Assembly (NCBI GenBank): GCA_013299115.1
Contig: JAAFKA010000021.1
Location: 31,387-95,386, forward strand
DNA from: Cytophagales bacterium
Lineage (GTDB): Bacteria; Bacteroidota; Bacteroidia; Cytophagales; Thermoflexibacteraceae
DNA: 64,000 nucleotides
Direction: 5' to 3'
Under the pieces are notes generated by a model, which was given only the letters and a program-made list of their open reading frames with translations, was not told the origin of the DNA and did no database searches. How positions within the stretch are numbered: the first letter of the stretch is position 1; every line of letters begins with the position of its first letter. The translations under genes and the position numbers were made by a program. Shown one piece after another: positions 56,868 through 64,000 of this stretch.

Positions 56868-57172
56868 GACTTTAGTCCAATGCTATGAAGCTAAGAATAA
56901 CTCACAACCTCGAAGAGCAATTCCATTGTGGGTTAAACAATAATAGCCCTACGTGCAACGTAGGGAAGTATTTGCAAATGTGCATCCAACCCCGAAGGGG
57001 TTGAACATTCGTGTAGCAATATGTCATTGTTCAACCCCTTCGGGGTTGTGGAGTAGCCTTGCACCTTTTTCCCTACGTTACACGTAGGGCTATTATTGTT
57101 TAACCCACAATGGAATTGCTCTTCGAGGTTGTAAATATGATTCCTTAGCTTAACAGCATTGGACTAAAGTCC
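56868..57172. repeat. Nested palindromic composite repeat, second locus
   Basis: Outer arms GACTTTAGTCCAATGCT / AGCATTGGACTAAAGTC pair perfectly. Next come GAAGCTAAGAAT against ATTCCTTAGCTTAA. The main arms 56904-56966 and 57070-57132 pair over about 62 bp with one mismatch; they contain ACAACCTCGAAGAGCAATTC and the AATAGCCCTACGTGCAACGT block. The central loop (about 57004-57068) is nearly identical to that of the locus at 46724-47110. This 530-nt gap between genes holds nothing else. Confidence 0.88.
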
Positions 57173-57349
57173 GTTTCGCACTTTTAGTGAAACTAAGGCA
57201 CATTTTAGAGTTTACCTTGTTATCTGTAACAAGCCAAAAAGAGCCAAAAACTAAGCGAAAGTAGTGTAAAATACCGACTTTTGATAAACTTTTACTATTT
57301 TTTTCCTTAATTAGTACTTATGCAAGTTTGTAAGTTGGATTTGTTAATG

Positions 57350-57520
57350 TTAATTGCTTGACCATATAGTCATCCAAAAGTCCTTTTTTAGTGCATAGAC
57401 AGCTTGCTGTGCTTGATAGGCAAAGACCTTGAGCCTATTCCAAACCAGCATGGCAATGGTCAGATGATTTCTTTGACATTTTGCAGTTCTACATTCGCAC
57501 TTAGTACGGTACAAATCGTA
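57350..57520 (-). pseudogene. C-terminal remnant of an IS4-like transposase
   Basis: The fragment YRTKCECRTAKCQRNHLTIA, continuing MLVWNRLKVFAYQAQ, resembles the C-terminal helices of IS4-type DDE transposases (R-x-QRNHI...VWxRLK pattern) and ends in a natural stop. Everything N-terminal to it, including the catalytic DDE residues, is gone. The frame's apparent start lies inside the inverted repeat at 57527. Family assignment is by pattern only. Confidence 0.5.
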
Positions 57521-57526
57521 ATAACC

Positions 57527-57578
57527 TCTCTTATTTACAAAAGTTGTTGTCAAGATGACAACTTTTGTAAATAAGAGA
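57527..57578. repeat. Perfect 21-bp inverted repeat beside the transposase remnant
   Basis: Arms TCTCTTATTTACAAAAGTTGT and its exact complement, separated by TGTCAAGATG. They could be the head-to-head end of an element, the trace of the deletion that removed most of the transposase, or a terminator. Confidence 0.85.
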
Positions 57579-57683
57579 AACTTTTAGAAATAAAATAGTA
57601 TTTCCAAAAGTTTTAGACTTTTAGAAAAACAAACAGTAGGAGCTATTTTTTTGCAACTATTAATTTTTTTTGCCCTATTGTTA

Positions 57684-58670
57684 TCAAAACCTAAATTCAT
57701 ACCCAAGCGTAGCCACCACTTCACGAGATAAACCATCGGCATTTTTCAAACGGCTGATACCACTTAATATTTTCCAACCTGTCATCAGTTTGATAGAGGA
57801 ATTGACCGAAAAATTATAGCCACCGCCAGCCAATAAAGAAATAGCCACCCCATCAGTACCCTCCATTTCGCCTTGTACCTGCACACCATTTTTTACAAAA
57901 TAGCCATAATCTTTTGTCAATCTGTAAATTGGTAGCAAACCCAAATTAAAATTATAATTGGAAAACCTAAAATTTCTTTCTATCCGCAGCATAATATCTG
58001 TCCCTCTGGTTATGGCTTTCGATACAGGATATTTATTGGCTACGGAGGTCAAATCATTAGGCGGATTTCGCCAAGCTCCCCATAAAAAGCTGTTGTAATT
58101 CTCATTGTAAAGCACTTGTTGCAAGCCTACGCCCAACAACCATTTTCGGCTGATGAGAGAAGCCCCTACCACCAAATCATAAGTTCCCAAACTTGTTTGG
58201 TAATAAGAAGGCAGAGGCAGTTCCCTGCCATTGACTATGGTGGTTTTGTTGTTGTTGTTCGTTGGCAATTTTGCTCCCAAAGTGGCTGCAATTTGGTATT
58301 TTTCATTGCTCACCAACACACGAGAAAGACTCATCGAAATATCGCCAAAGCCCGAAGTATTTGCCAAATTACCTACTACAAATTGATAAGGGATTTTAAA
58401 TTGCAAGGTTGTTTTTTTGCCCAAACCTACATTAAAATCCACATTGGTAGCCCAAATATGGTCGGTAATGCCATTGACATTAACAAAACCATAATATTGA
58501 CTAATTTCTACGGCACGCAATTTTATGTTTGCTTTTTTGTGAAACTTCTGGTCAGGTTTCATTGCCCCCATAGTGCAGAAACCCGCATCGCTGCACCCTT
58601 GCCCCTGTGCAAAAAAACTAACAAAAGTAGCAAAAAATGCAAATGCAGTGGTTGTGATTCTTTTGAACAT
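57684..58670 (-). CDS. Outer-membrane beta-barrel protein of unknown function
   Basis: This 328-aa protein has a signal peptide MFKRITTTAFAFFATFVSFFAQGQG, an N-terminal cysteine pair region GCSDAGFCTMGAMKPD, then alternating amphipathic strands and a terminal aromatic residue (LGYEFRF), the outer-membrane insertion signal. Around 12-14 strands can be drawn. The CSDAGFCT opening is typical of an uncharacterised Bacteroidota group sometimes compared with the phenol-degradation MetA family. Its substrate or role is not known. It is downstream of the cystathionine enzyme gene but separated by a terminator-like hairpin. Confidence 0.75.
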   Translation of the reverse strand: MFKRITTTAFAFFATFVSFFAQGQGCSDAGFCTMGAMKPDQKFHKKANIKLRAVEISQYYGFVNVNGITDHIWATNVDFNVGLGKKTTLQFKIPYQFVVGNLANTSGFGDISMSLSRVLVSNEKYQIAATLGAKLPTNNNNKTTIVNGRELPLPSYYQTSLGTYDLVVGASLISRKWLLGVGLQQVLYNENYNSFLWGAWRNPPNDLTSVANKYPVSKAITRGTDIMLRIERNFRFSNYNFNLGLLPIYRLTKDYGYFVKNGVQVQGEMEGTDGVAISLLAGGGYNFSVNSSIKLMTGWKILSGISRLKNADGLSREVVATLGYEFRF

Positions 58671-58768
58671 AAAATTATAAATTAGCTAAAATTACTGAAA
58701 AGTATAACAAAAAATTACAAAGTAATAGTTCAAATAGGTATATTTTAAATGCCTTGTTGCTGACAAGC

Positions 58769-58832
58769 GTAATAAGACAAAATAAAAAGCAGCTTAAAAA
58801 AATAAGGGCTACTTTATGTTTTGTCTTATTAC
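58769..58832 (-). terminator. Inverted repeat after the cystathionine enzyme gene
   Basis: GTAATAAGACAAAATAAA pairs with TTTATGTTTTGTCTTATTAC (one bulge) across a 26-nt loop, 14 nt beyond the stop codon at 58846. Confidence 0.55.
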
Positions 58833-58845
58833 CAATAACAGTTTT

Positions 58846-59991
58846 TTACACTATCTCTAAGGCTTGTGCCAAGTCTGCTATCAGGTCTTCCACGTCTTCT
58901 ATGCCTACACTTAGGCGGATTAAGGAGTCTTTTAGTCCGTTTCGTTCACGTTCTTCTTTGGGTATGCTGGCGTGGGTCATGGTGGCAGGATGCCCAACTA
59001 AGGACTCTACTCCGCCCAAAGACTCGGCTAAGGCAAACAAATGTAGTTTTTCCATGACTCTGATGGCAGTGGTTACGTTGTCATCTTTCAGCGTAAAGGA
59101 AATCATGCCGCCGTAGGTAGCCATTTGTTTGGCTGCTATTTCGTGATTAGGGTGAGAGGCAAAACCAGGGTAATAAACTCTTTCTACTTTGGCGTGTTTT
59201 TTCAAAAACTTAGCAACTTTCTTAGCATTTTTGGCGTGTGCCTTCATGCGGATAGGCAAAGTTTTGATACCTCGCAAAGCCAAAAAACAGTCTTGTGGAC
59301 CTGGTGTAGCCCCGCAAGAATTTTGCAAAAAGCCTATTTGTTGTGCTAATTGGTCGTCATTGACTACAATAGCCCCCATGACCACATCAGAGTGCCCTGA
59401 TAAGTATTTTGTAACCGAATGAACCACAATGGCAGCCCCCAAATCTAAGGGAGTTTGGTTGTAAGGTGTAGCAAAAGTATTGTCCACCACCAAAAGGGCT
59501 TGGTGTTGTTTGGCTATTTTGCCCACTTTTTTAATGTCTATGATATTGAGCAAAGGATTGGTTGGTGTTTCTACCCAAATCATTTTGGTTTTTTCGTTCA
59601 CATATTGCTGCACGTTATCCGCATTGCTCATGTCTATGAAGTGAAACTTGATGCCGTATCTCTCAAAAACTTTGGTAAAAATTCGATACGTGCCGCCATA
59701 TAAGTCGTTGGTAGCCACCACCTCGTCGCCCGGTTGCAAGAGTTTGATAATGGTGTCTATTGCCCCCATGCCCGAAGAAAAGCAAAAGCCGTACCTGCCA
59801 TTTTCTAAGGCTGCTAAGGCATTTTGCAATACGTTTCGAGTAGGGTTTTGGGTACGAGCATATTCGTAACCTTTGTGTTTGCCCGGTGAGGCTTGCACGT
59901 AGGTTGAAGTTTGAAAAATGGGGGTCATAATGGCACCCGTAGAAGGGTCAGGCTCTACGCCTGCGTGTATGGCTTTGGTCGCAAATTTCAT
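58846..59991 (-). CDS. Cystathionine gamma-synthase / gamma-lyase (PLP enzyme)
   Basis: This 381-aa Cys/Met-metabolism PLP enzyme acts in trans-sulfuration. Seen: ATKAIHAGVEPDPSTGAIMTPIFQTSTY, YEYARTQNPTRNVLQNALAALE with the phosphate-binding Tyr/Arg, SSGMGAIDTI, WVETPTNPLLNIIDI, VVDNTFATPYNQTPLDLGAAIVVHSVTKYLSGHSD with the PLP lysine in SVTKY, and ESLGGVESLVGHPATMTHASIP near the end. Synthase and lyase cannot be separated by eye. A candidate -7 box TAGCTTTG on the minus strand lies at 60026-60033. It is divergent from the WGR gene. Confidence 0.9.
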   Translation of the reverse strand: MKFATKAIHAGVEPDPSTGAIMTPIFQTSTYVQASPGKHKGYEYARTQNPTRNVLQNALAALENGRYGFCFSSGMGAIDTIIKLLQPGDEVVATNDLYGGTYRIFTKVFERYGIKFHFIDMSNADNVQQYVNEKTKMIWVETPTNPLLNIIDIKKVGKIAKQHQALLVVDNTFATPYNQTPLDLGAAIVVHSVTKYLSGHSDVVMGAIVVNDDQLAQQIGFLQNSCGATPGPQDCFLALRGIKTLPIRMKAHAKNAKKVAKFLKKHAKVERVYYPGFASHPNHEIAAKQMATYGGMISFTLKDDNVTTAIRVMEKLHLFALAESLGGVESLVGHPATMTHASIPKEERERNGLKDSLIRLSVGIEDVEDLIADLAQALEIV

Positions 59992-60176
59992 CTAAATTAT
60001 TTGGTTTATTGGTTAAGAAATTTGACAAAGCTAATATTTTTTTTGTTACAAAATGTTTAAATAATACGTCATTTTTTTAAAATCACATATTTCAAAACCT
60101 ACTTATAAACTTTATTTTTTACCTATTTTCTCTATTTCCCAAAAAATACTTACCTTACACCCCAAACCTCTCAAAA

Positions 60177-63100
60177 ATGAAACTCATCTCGCAGACCAAA
60201 CTGTTTTTTAAAGAAGGCACTTCGGATAAAGTGTATGAAATAGACCTTTGCGAAGTAGGCGAAGGATTGTATGTCGTCAATTTCAGGTACGGCAGGCGGG
60301 GCAGCACCCTCAAAGAAGGGCAAAAAACCGCCAATTCCGTAGGCAAAGCAAAGGCAATGGAGGTAATGGAAGCCTTAGCAGTCGAAAAACGAAAAGGGGG
60401 CTACCAATCCGAAACGGAGATGTTTCAAGAGTTGCCTGTGGTGAGCAACATTGACCCCAAAACCTTAGCAGGGGCTTTGTTGCAACGCATGGCTGATGCT
60501 CTTGCGAACACAAATGCCTATAAAACAGAATGGAAAGTGAGTAGAGTGGCGTGGCGTGCAGGTGAAATTCGGCTGGCAGAGGCTGTGCCTTACCTCATGA
60601 AATTGGTGGAAAAAGGCGATGCCCTCCTCCGTTACAGTTGCCTCTGGGCTTTGGCTCGATGTGCAGATACAAGGGCTATTCCCACTTTTTTGGCTTACGC
60701 CCACAATGCGAAATATACGATTCATGTCCGCAGGGTGGCAATAGAAGGGCTACTTCGCACTTTGCCCGAAACGGACAAACAAAATTTGTTGGCTGCTTTG
60801 GTTGCAAAATTGCCAACGGCTATGCAGCAAGCTGTTTGGGCAACTGATGCCGTTGCGTTGCAAAGAGAATTGCAAACCTATTTGTACTCTTCTCAAACAG
60901 ACTATTTTGCATTGGAATATTTATACAGTTTGGCGGTGGACTATCCTTTTTTGCAAAAAATTATAGCCAATGCCCTAAGCAAAATGGCTACTAACTTGCA
61001 GTATTTCAGGCACTTCCGAGCTTTGTATAAATTGGCAGAACTCCGACAAGATGCCCAGCTATTGGGTATTTTTGCTTATCATTTCGAGAAAAATCCTACT
61101 TGGTTTACCTACGCTGTGGGGGAAGACGACCCAACTGTTTGGCTTTTGCGTGCCACCGATGAGGTTACGGCAAAGCCCAAAGACAATAAAAAGCCAAAAC
61201 AAAAAGTTGCTTTTTCTGATGCTACCAAAACTTATTTAGTACGCCGTTTGCTGCGGACTCTGCACCAAACAGGGCAGCAAGACAGTACGTTGTATGTAAA
61301 ATTGGCAACGGCCACTTTGCTCCAATACCAACCCGAAGATTTTACACCTGCCACCGTTAGAAGTTATGGCTACCCTACGTGGGTAAGGCAGAGAGAACAA
61401 TACAGACACACTATTCAAGACATACCAGCTTGCTCAAAAGCTGCTTTATTATTGCAAATCTTACATGGCAATAATCCTACGTTGGAACTCAATAAAAAGA
61501 CTTTGACGTGGACAGGCAAAACCACAAGAGAGGTATTTTCGCACTCTTATTATTATGACGGCGATGCGACCAACAGCCAAAGCAATGAAACAAGCAACGA
61601 GTCGGCAACTTCTCCGATTGGTACTTTGTTTGGCACAATTTCGAACCTAATAAAAGATTGGTTGCAACCCAAAAGCAAACAACCTGAAAAACAAACAGTT
61701 GGCACTATACAAGCAACAGAAACAAGCAAAGCAGAAACTAAGCCCCATCGAAACGACTATTTTCCCGAACATTGGGACAAGTTTCCTCAGGCTTATCTCC
61801 AACTGTTGTTGCAAGCCAAATTAGACCTTATTCACGAATTTGCTTACAATAATTTGAAACAACACATTGATTATCAAGAAATTGAAAATAAAATAAGTAG
61901 TGAATTGTTGCAACAATTGTTGAGTTCATCTTTTAAAATACCCAATTATTTTGGTTTGGAAATTGCCAAAAAACGAATAGACTATCAGGTGGACAAAGGT
62001 TTGGTGTTGGCATTGTTGCAAGCGGAGTTGGCAGAGGCACGTCAATTAGCAAGAGAAATAGTAGAAAGACAACCCAGCAATTTTGTGCAAGATACAGATT
62101 TTGTCAATGCGTTGCTCTTGCACCCACACCAAGACATTAGGCAGTGGACACGTGGCTTGCTTGCCAATATCTACTATTCGGAGGATATGCAGCAGGTTAT
62201 TGTGGGCAAAACCATTGCCACTGTGCTTGCGTGGCAAGAAAACAGTGCAGAAAACAACGCAAAAATAGCCGATGCAACAGTGGTTTTGTTGCTGATAGCC
62301 AAAGAGTTACTGCAAACGATTTCGTGGAAAGTAGTCAATGATTTGTTGCAATCTCCCGTAGAGCAGGTGCAGGTGCTGGCAAGTGAATTGTTGGTGTTGA
62401 AACTGAACAAAATAGCTGCCGAAGACGTACCTGTGGAGTTGTTGAGTGGTTTTATCAACAGCCCCATCGAGGGTTTGCAACGCAACGGTATGAATATTTT
62501 GAGCCGTTATTCAGATTATATTTTGGTAGAAAGAGTTACTTTATTGGCAGAGTTGCTGCAAAGTGCCTACACACCCGTACACCAAGAAGCATGGGTTATT
62601 TGCAAAAGATTGGTGCAAAAAAACAAAGATTTTGCCGAAAAACTTACACAAATCTTGTTGCGTGTATTGATAAAAAAAGAAACTTACGCAGACAGCCACC
62701 AAGCCCTTGCCAATTATTTGCTCACTACCCTTGCTCCTTATTTGGCTACAACTTCACTCAAAACTGCGTTGAATTTGGTCTATTGTAATTTCAGGCAAGG
62801 GCAATTAGTTGGTTTGCATTTGCTACAAAAACACACCAAACCCGAACAGCTAACCATACGCCAAGTGGTGGCTTTGGGCAATCACGAATTATTGGCTGTT
62901 CGTGAATATTGCTGGACTTTTTACACCCAAAATATCCCTCGCCTTCGCTATGAAAGGGAGGAGGCTTTGCGACTGCTCGATGCCAAATGGGACGACACCC
63001 GCCAAATGGCTATGCAGTTTTTTAGCCAACATTTCAGGGCAGAAGATTGGGATACGGACTCCTTAGTGAGCATAGCCGACTCCATTCGCCCCGATGTGGA

Positions 63101-63464
63101 GGCGTATGGCAAAGCCTTGATAACCAAGTTTTTTCAAGACCAAGATGGGGCTACTTACCTCGACAAGCTAAGCCAACACCCCAGCCCTGCCATGCAGCTT
63201 TTTGTGAGCAACTACCTCAACCGTTTTGCGGTGGACAACCCCGAAAAGTTAAAAAATTTGGAATTTTACTTCCGTTCTGTGCTAACAAGGGTCAATCAAG
63301 GGCGGATAATGAAAGACAGGGTTACAGACTTTTTGGAACAGGAGGCACTCAAAACTCCCGAATCTGCGGAGTTTGTTCGCCGAATAATGAACGACATGGT
63401 GGCTACGCAAGCCATAACAGACAAGGCAAGGTATATTTTGCTGTTGCAAAAAATAGGTGTTTGA
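60177..63464 (+). CDS. WGR-domain protein with HEAT-like repeats
   Basis: This 1,095-aa protein opens with a WGR domain (about residues 1-80: KLFFKEGTSDKVYEIDL, VVNFRYGRRG, the WGR-equivalent), named after a motif of eukaryotic PARPs and bacterial proteins and thought to bind nucleic acid. The rest is almost wholly helical with HEAT-like repeats (about 95-215 and 580-1090), interrupted near 445-535 by a low-complexity, charged linker. No enzymatic domain was recognised. Bacterial WGR-HEAT proteins are usually uncharacterised. It stands alone, divergent from the cystathionine enzyme gene. Confidence 0.8.
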   Translation: MKLISQTKLFFKEGTSDKVYEIDLCEVGEGLYVVNFRYGRRGSTLKEGQKTANSVGKAKAMEVMEALAVEKRKGGYQSETEMFQELPVVSNIDPKTLAGALLQRMADALANTNAYKTEWKVSRVAWRAGEIRLAEAVPYLMKLVEKGDALLRYSCLWALARCADTRAIPTFLAYAHNAKYTIHVRRVAIEGLLRTLPETDKQNLLAALVAKLPTAMQQAVWATDAVALQRELQTYLYSSQTDYFALEYLYSLAVDYPFLQKIIANALSKMATNLQYFRHFRALYKLAELRQDAQLLGIFAYHFEKNPTWFTYAVGEDDPTVWLLRATDEVTAKPKDNKKPKQKVAFSDATKTYLVRRLLRTLHQTGQQDSTLYVKLATATLLQYQPEDFTPATVRSYGYPTWVRQREQYRHTIQDIPACSKAALLLQILHGNNPTLELNKKTLTWTGKTTREVFSHSYYYDGDATNSQSNETSNESATSPIGTLFGTISNLIKDWLQPKSKQPEKQTVGTIQATETSKAETKPHRNDYFPEHWDKFPQAYLQLLLQAKLDLIHEFAYNNLKQHIDYQEIENKISSELLQQLLSSSFKIPNYFGLEIAKKRIDYQVDKGLVLALLQAELAEARQLAREIVERQPSNFVQDTDFVNALLLHPHQDIRQWTRGLLANIYYSEDMQQVIVGKTIATVLAWQENSAENNAKIADATVVLLLIAKELLQTISWKVVNDLLQSPVEQVQVLASELLVLKLNKIAAEDVPVELLSGFINSPIEGLQRNGMNILSRYSDYILVERVTLLAELLQSAYTPVHQEAWVICKRLVQKNKDFAEKLTQILLRVLIKKETYADSHQALANYLLTTLAPYLATTSLKTALNLVYCNFRQGQLVGLHLLQKHTKPEQLTIRQVVALGNHELLAVREYCWTFYTQNIPRLRYEREEALRLLDAKWDDTRQMAMQFFSQHFRAEDWDTDSLVSIADSIRPDVEAYGKALITKFFQDQDGATYLDKLSQHPSPAMQLFVSNYLNRFAVDNPEKLKNLEFYFRSVLTRVNQGRIMKDRVTDFLEQEALKTPESAEFVRRIMNDMVATQAITDKARYILLLQKIGV

Positions 63465-63503
63465 TGGAAATAATGTTGTAACTTTGTTTCAAATTCAAAT
63501 TCT

Positions 63504-63602
63504 ATGCAGCCCATTAAATATTCTCTCGGTATTCAAGATTTTCGGGAATTATGTACAGCAAATTGTGTGTATGTGGACAAAACTGAACAGCAGAGCATTT
63601 GA
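63504..63602 (+). pseudogene. Truncated start of an AAA-ATPase-like (PD-(D/E)XK-associated) gene
   Basis: An ATG at 63504 begins the 32-residue frame MQPIKYSLGIQDFRELC..., continuing ANCVYVDKTEQQSI before a stop. The pattern LGIQDFxELxxxNxVYVDKT is the conserved opening of the AAA-ATPase_like family common in Bacteroidota genomes. Homology ends right after VDKT, where the Walker A part should follow, so only the first exon-length piece of the gene survives. The transposase fragment 260 nt downstream suggests insertion or deletion removed the rest. Confidence 0.7.
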
Positions 63603-63860
63603 TAAATCGGTAGTGATAAAAAAAGTATGATATTTTTTTCAACAATAATTGTAATTTTTTACAATAAATACATATTTTCATAGCAGCCCGATGGTTCTCT
63701 AATTTGCGAGTTGTCACACCATTGGAGAAACCACAAGTTTTTCTAACTGTTCTTCTGTTTCTTGACCGAATATAGTCGGGAGGCGTACCTCTGTTATTTC
63801 CTTCTATGTCTTTTGTGTACTCTTTTAACTAGTGTTACATCTCATAAATAACCGTTTACT
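63603..63860. other. Non-coding junction between gene remnant and transposase end
   Basis: A/T-rich DNA with no credible reading frame. One end of the IS630-type element is expected here, but no terminal inverted repeat can be identified without the other end, which lies outside the window. Confidence 0.4.
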
Positions 63861-64000
63861 TTATACTTTGCATGGCTTTCCCCCATATGTCCATTTAAAA
63901 GGCTTTGCCATAGTTTGATTGAAGTAGTCAATAAATTTGTTTAGCTTTTCTTTGAGGTCTTCTTTGGAGCTAAAATGTCCTCTTTTGATTAGTTTTTTGT
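63861..64000 (-). CDS. IS630-family transposase, C-terminal 45 residues (cut by window edge)
   Basis: The frame entering from the right edge reads KKLIKRGHFSSKEDLKEKLN, KFIDYFNQTMAKPFKWTYGG, KPCKV and stops at 63861. The pattern FxSKEDLxxKxxxFIxYFNxTMAKPFKWTYxGKP is the C-terminal end of IS630-type DDE transposases. It shows a mobile element at the right border. Whether the transposase is intact cannot be judged from the window. Confidence 0.82.
   Translation of the reverse strand, partial: KKLIKRGHFSSKEDLKEKLNKFIDYFNQTMAKPFKWTYGGKPCKV

Overview
The window is A/T-rich chromosomal DNA from a member of the Bacteroidota, most likely a Cytophagales-type gliding or surface-associated bacterium. 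The evidence is two secreted proteins with C-terminal type IX secretion (T9SS) sorting domains, promoters of the Bacteroidota TTTG-N19-TAnnTTTG type, absence of Shine-Dalgarno sequences, and many LamG, IPT/TIG and beta-solenoid modules. No rRNA gene, CRISPR array or intact insertion sequence is visible. Both ends of the window cut genes.

Layout. 1-3733: the end of a Wadjet anti-plasmid operon (jetC 5'-truncated, then jetD). 3842-6171: a FutA-type iron-binding lipoprotein divergent from a DinB-like protein and a GNAT acetyltransferase. 6219-8501: a RING-like/TerD-like protein. 8531-9180: a dense structured non-coding region with a palindromic terminator-like repeat pair, tRNA-like hairpin elements, an apparently interrupted tRNA-His-like gene, a triplicated 26-bp repeat and a 19-bp operator-like palindrome in front of a MATE exporter gene. 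9185-14478: MATE exporter, FtsX/MacB-type permease, family 2 glycosyltransferase, PspA and a YbjN-like partner.

14852-46693 is one uninterrupted 10,613-codon gene, half of the window. It encodes a giant T9SS-exported surface protein built from two IPT + FG-GAP units, ten copies of a long beta-rich module, three LamG domains, beta-helices, Ig domains and leucine-rich repeats. It is flanked on both sides by palindromic repeat DNA. 47261-48397 holds an MNT/HEPN toxin-antitoxin pair with a second, frameshifted MNT copy. 48644-56815 holds an RND efflux permease without visible partners, alanine dehydrogenase, a 646-aa T9SS LamG protein, a GluQRS-like enzyme and an NTF2-like protein. 57350-59991 holds a transposase remnant, an outer-membrane beta-barrel protein and a cystathionine gamma-synthase/lyase. 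60177-63464 is a WGR + HEAT-repeat protein. The right edge has a truncated AAA-ATPase-like gene start and the C-terminus of an IS630-family transposase.

The intergenic DNA is unusually rich in repeat families with compensating base changes in their stems: a ~50-bp cruciform family at five sites (with two related shorter hairpins), a GACTAAAGTC-core hairpin, a two-hairpin CTTCGGGT family, and two ~300-380 bp nested palindromes assembled from the same blocks. The strongest candidates for something undescribed are the tRNA-like array with the split tRNA at 8646-9079, the giant protein, and the nested palindromes. All folds and domain calls were made by eye; no search or folding program was run.
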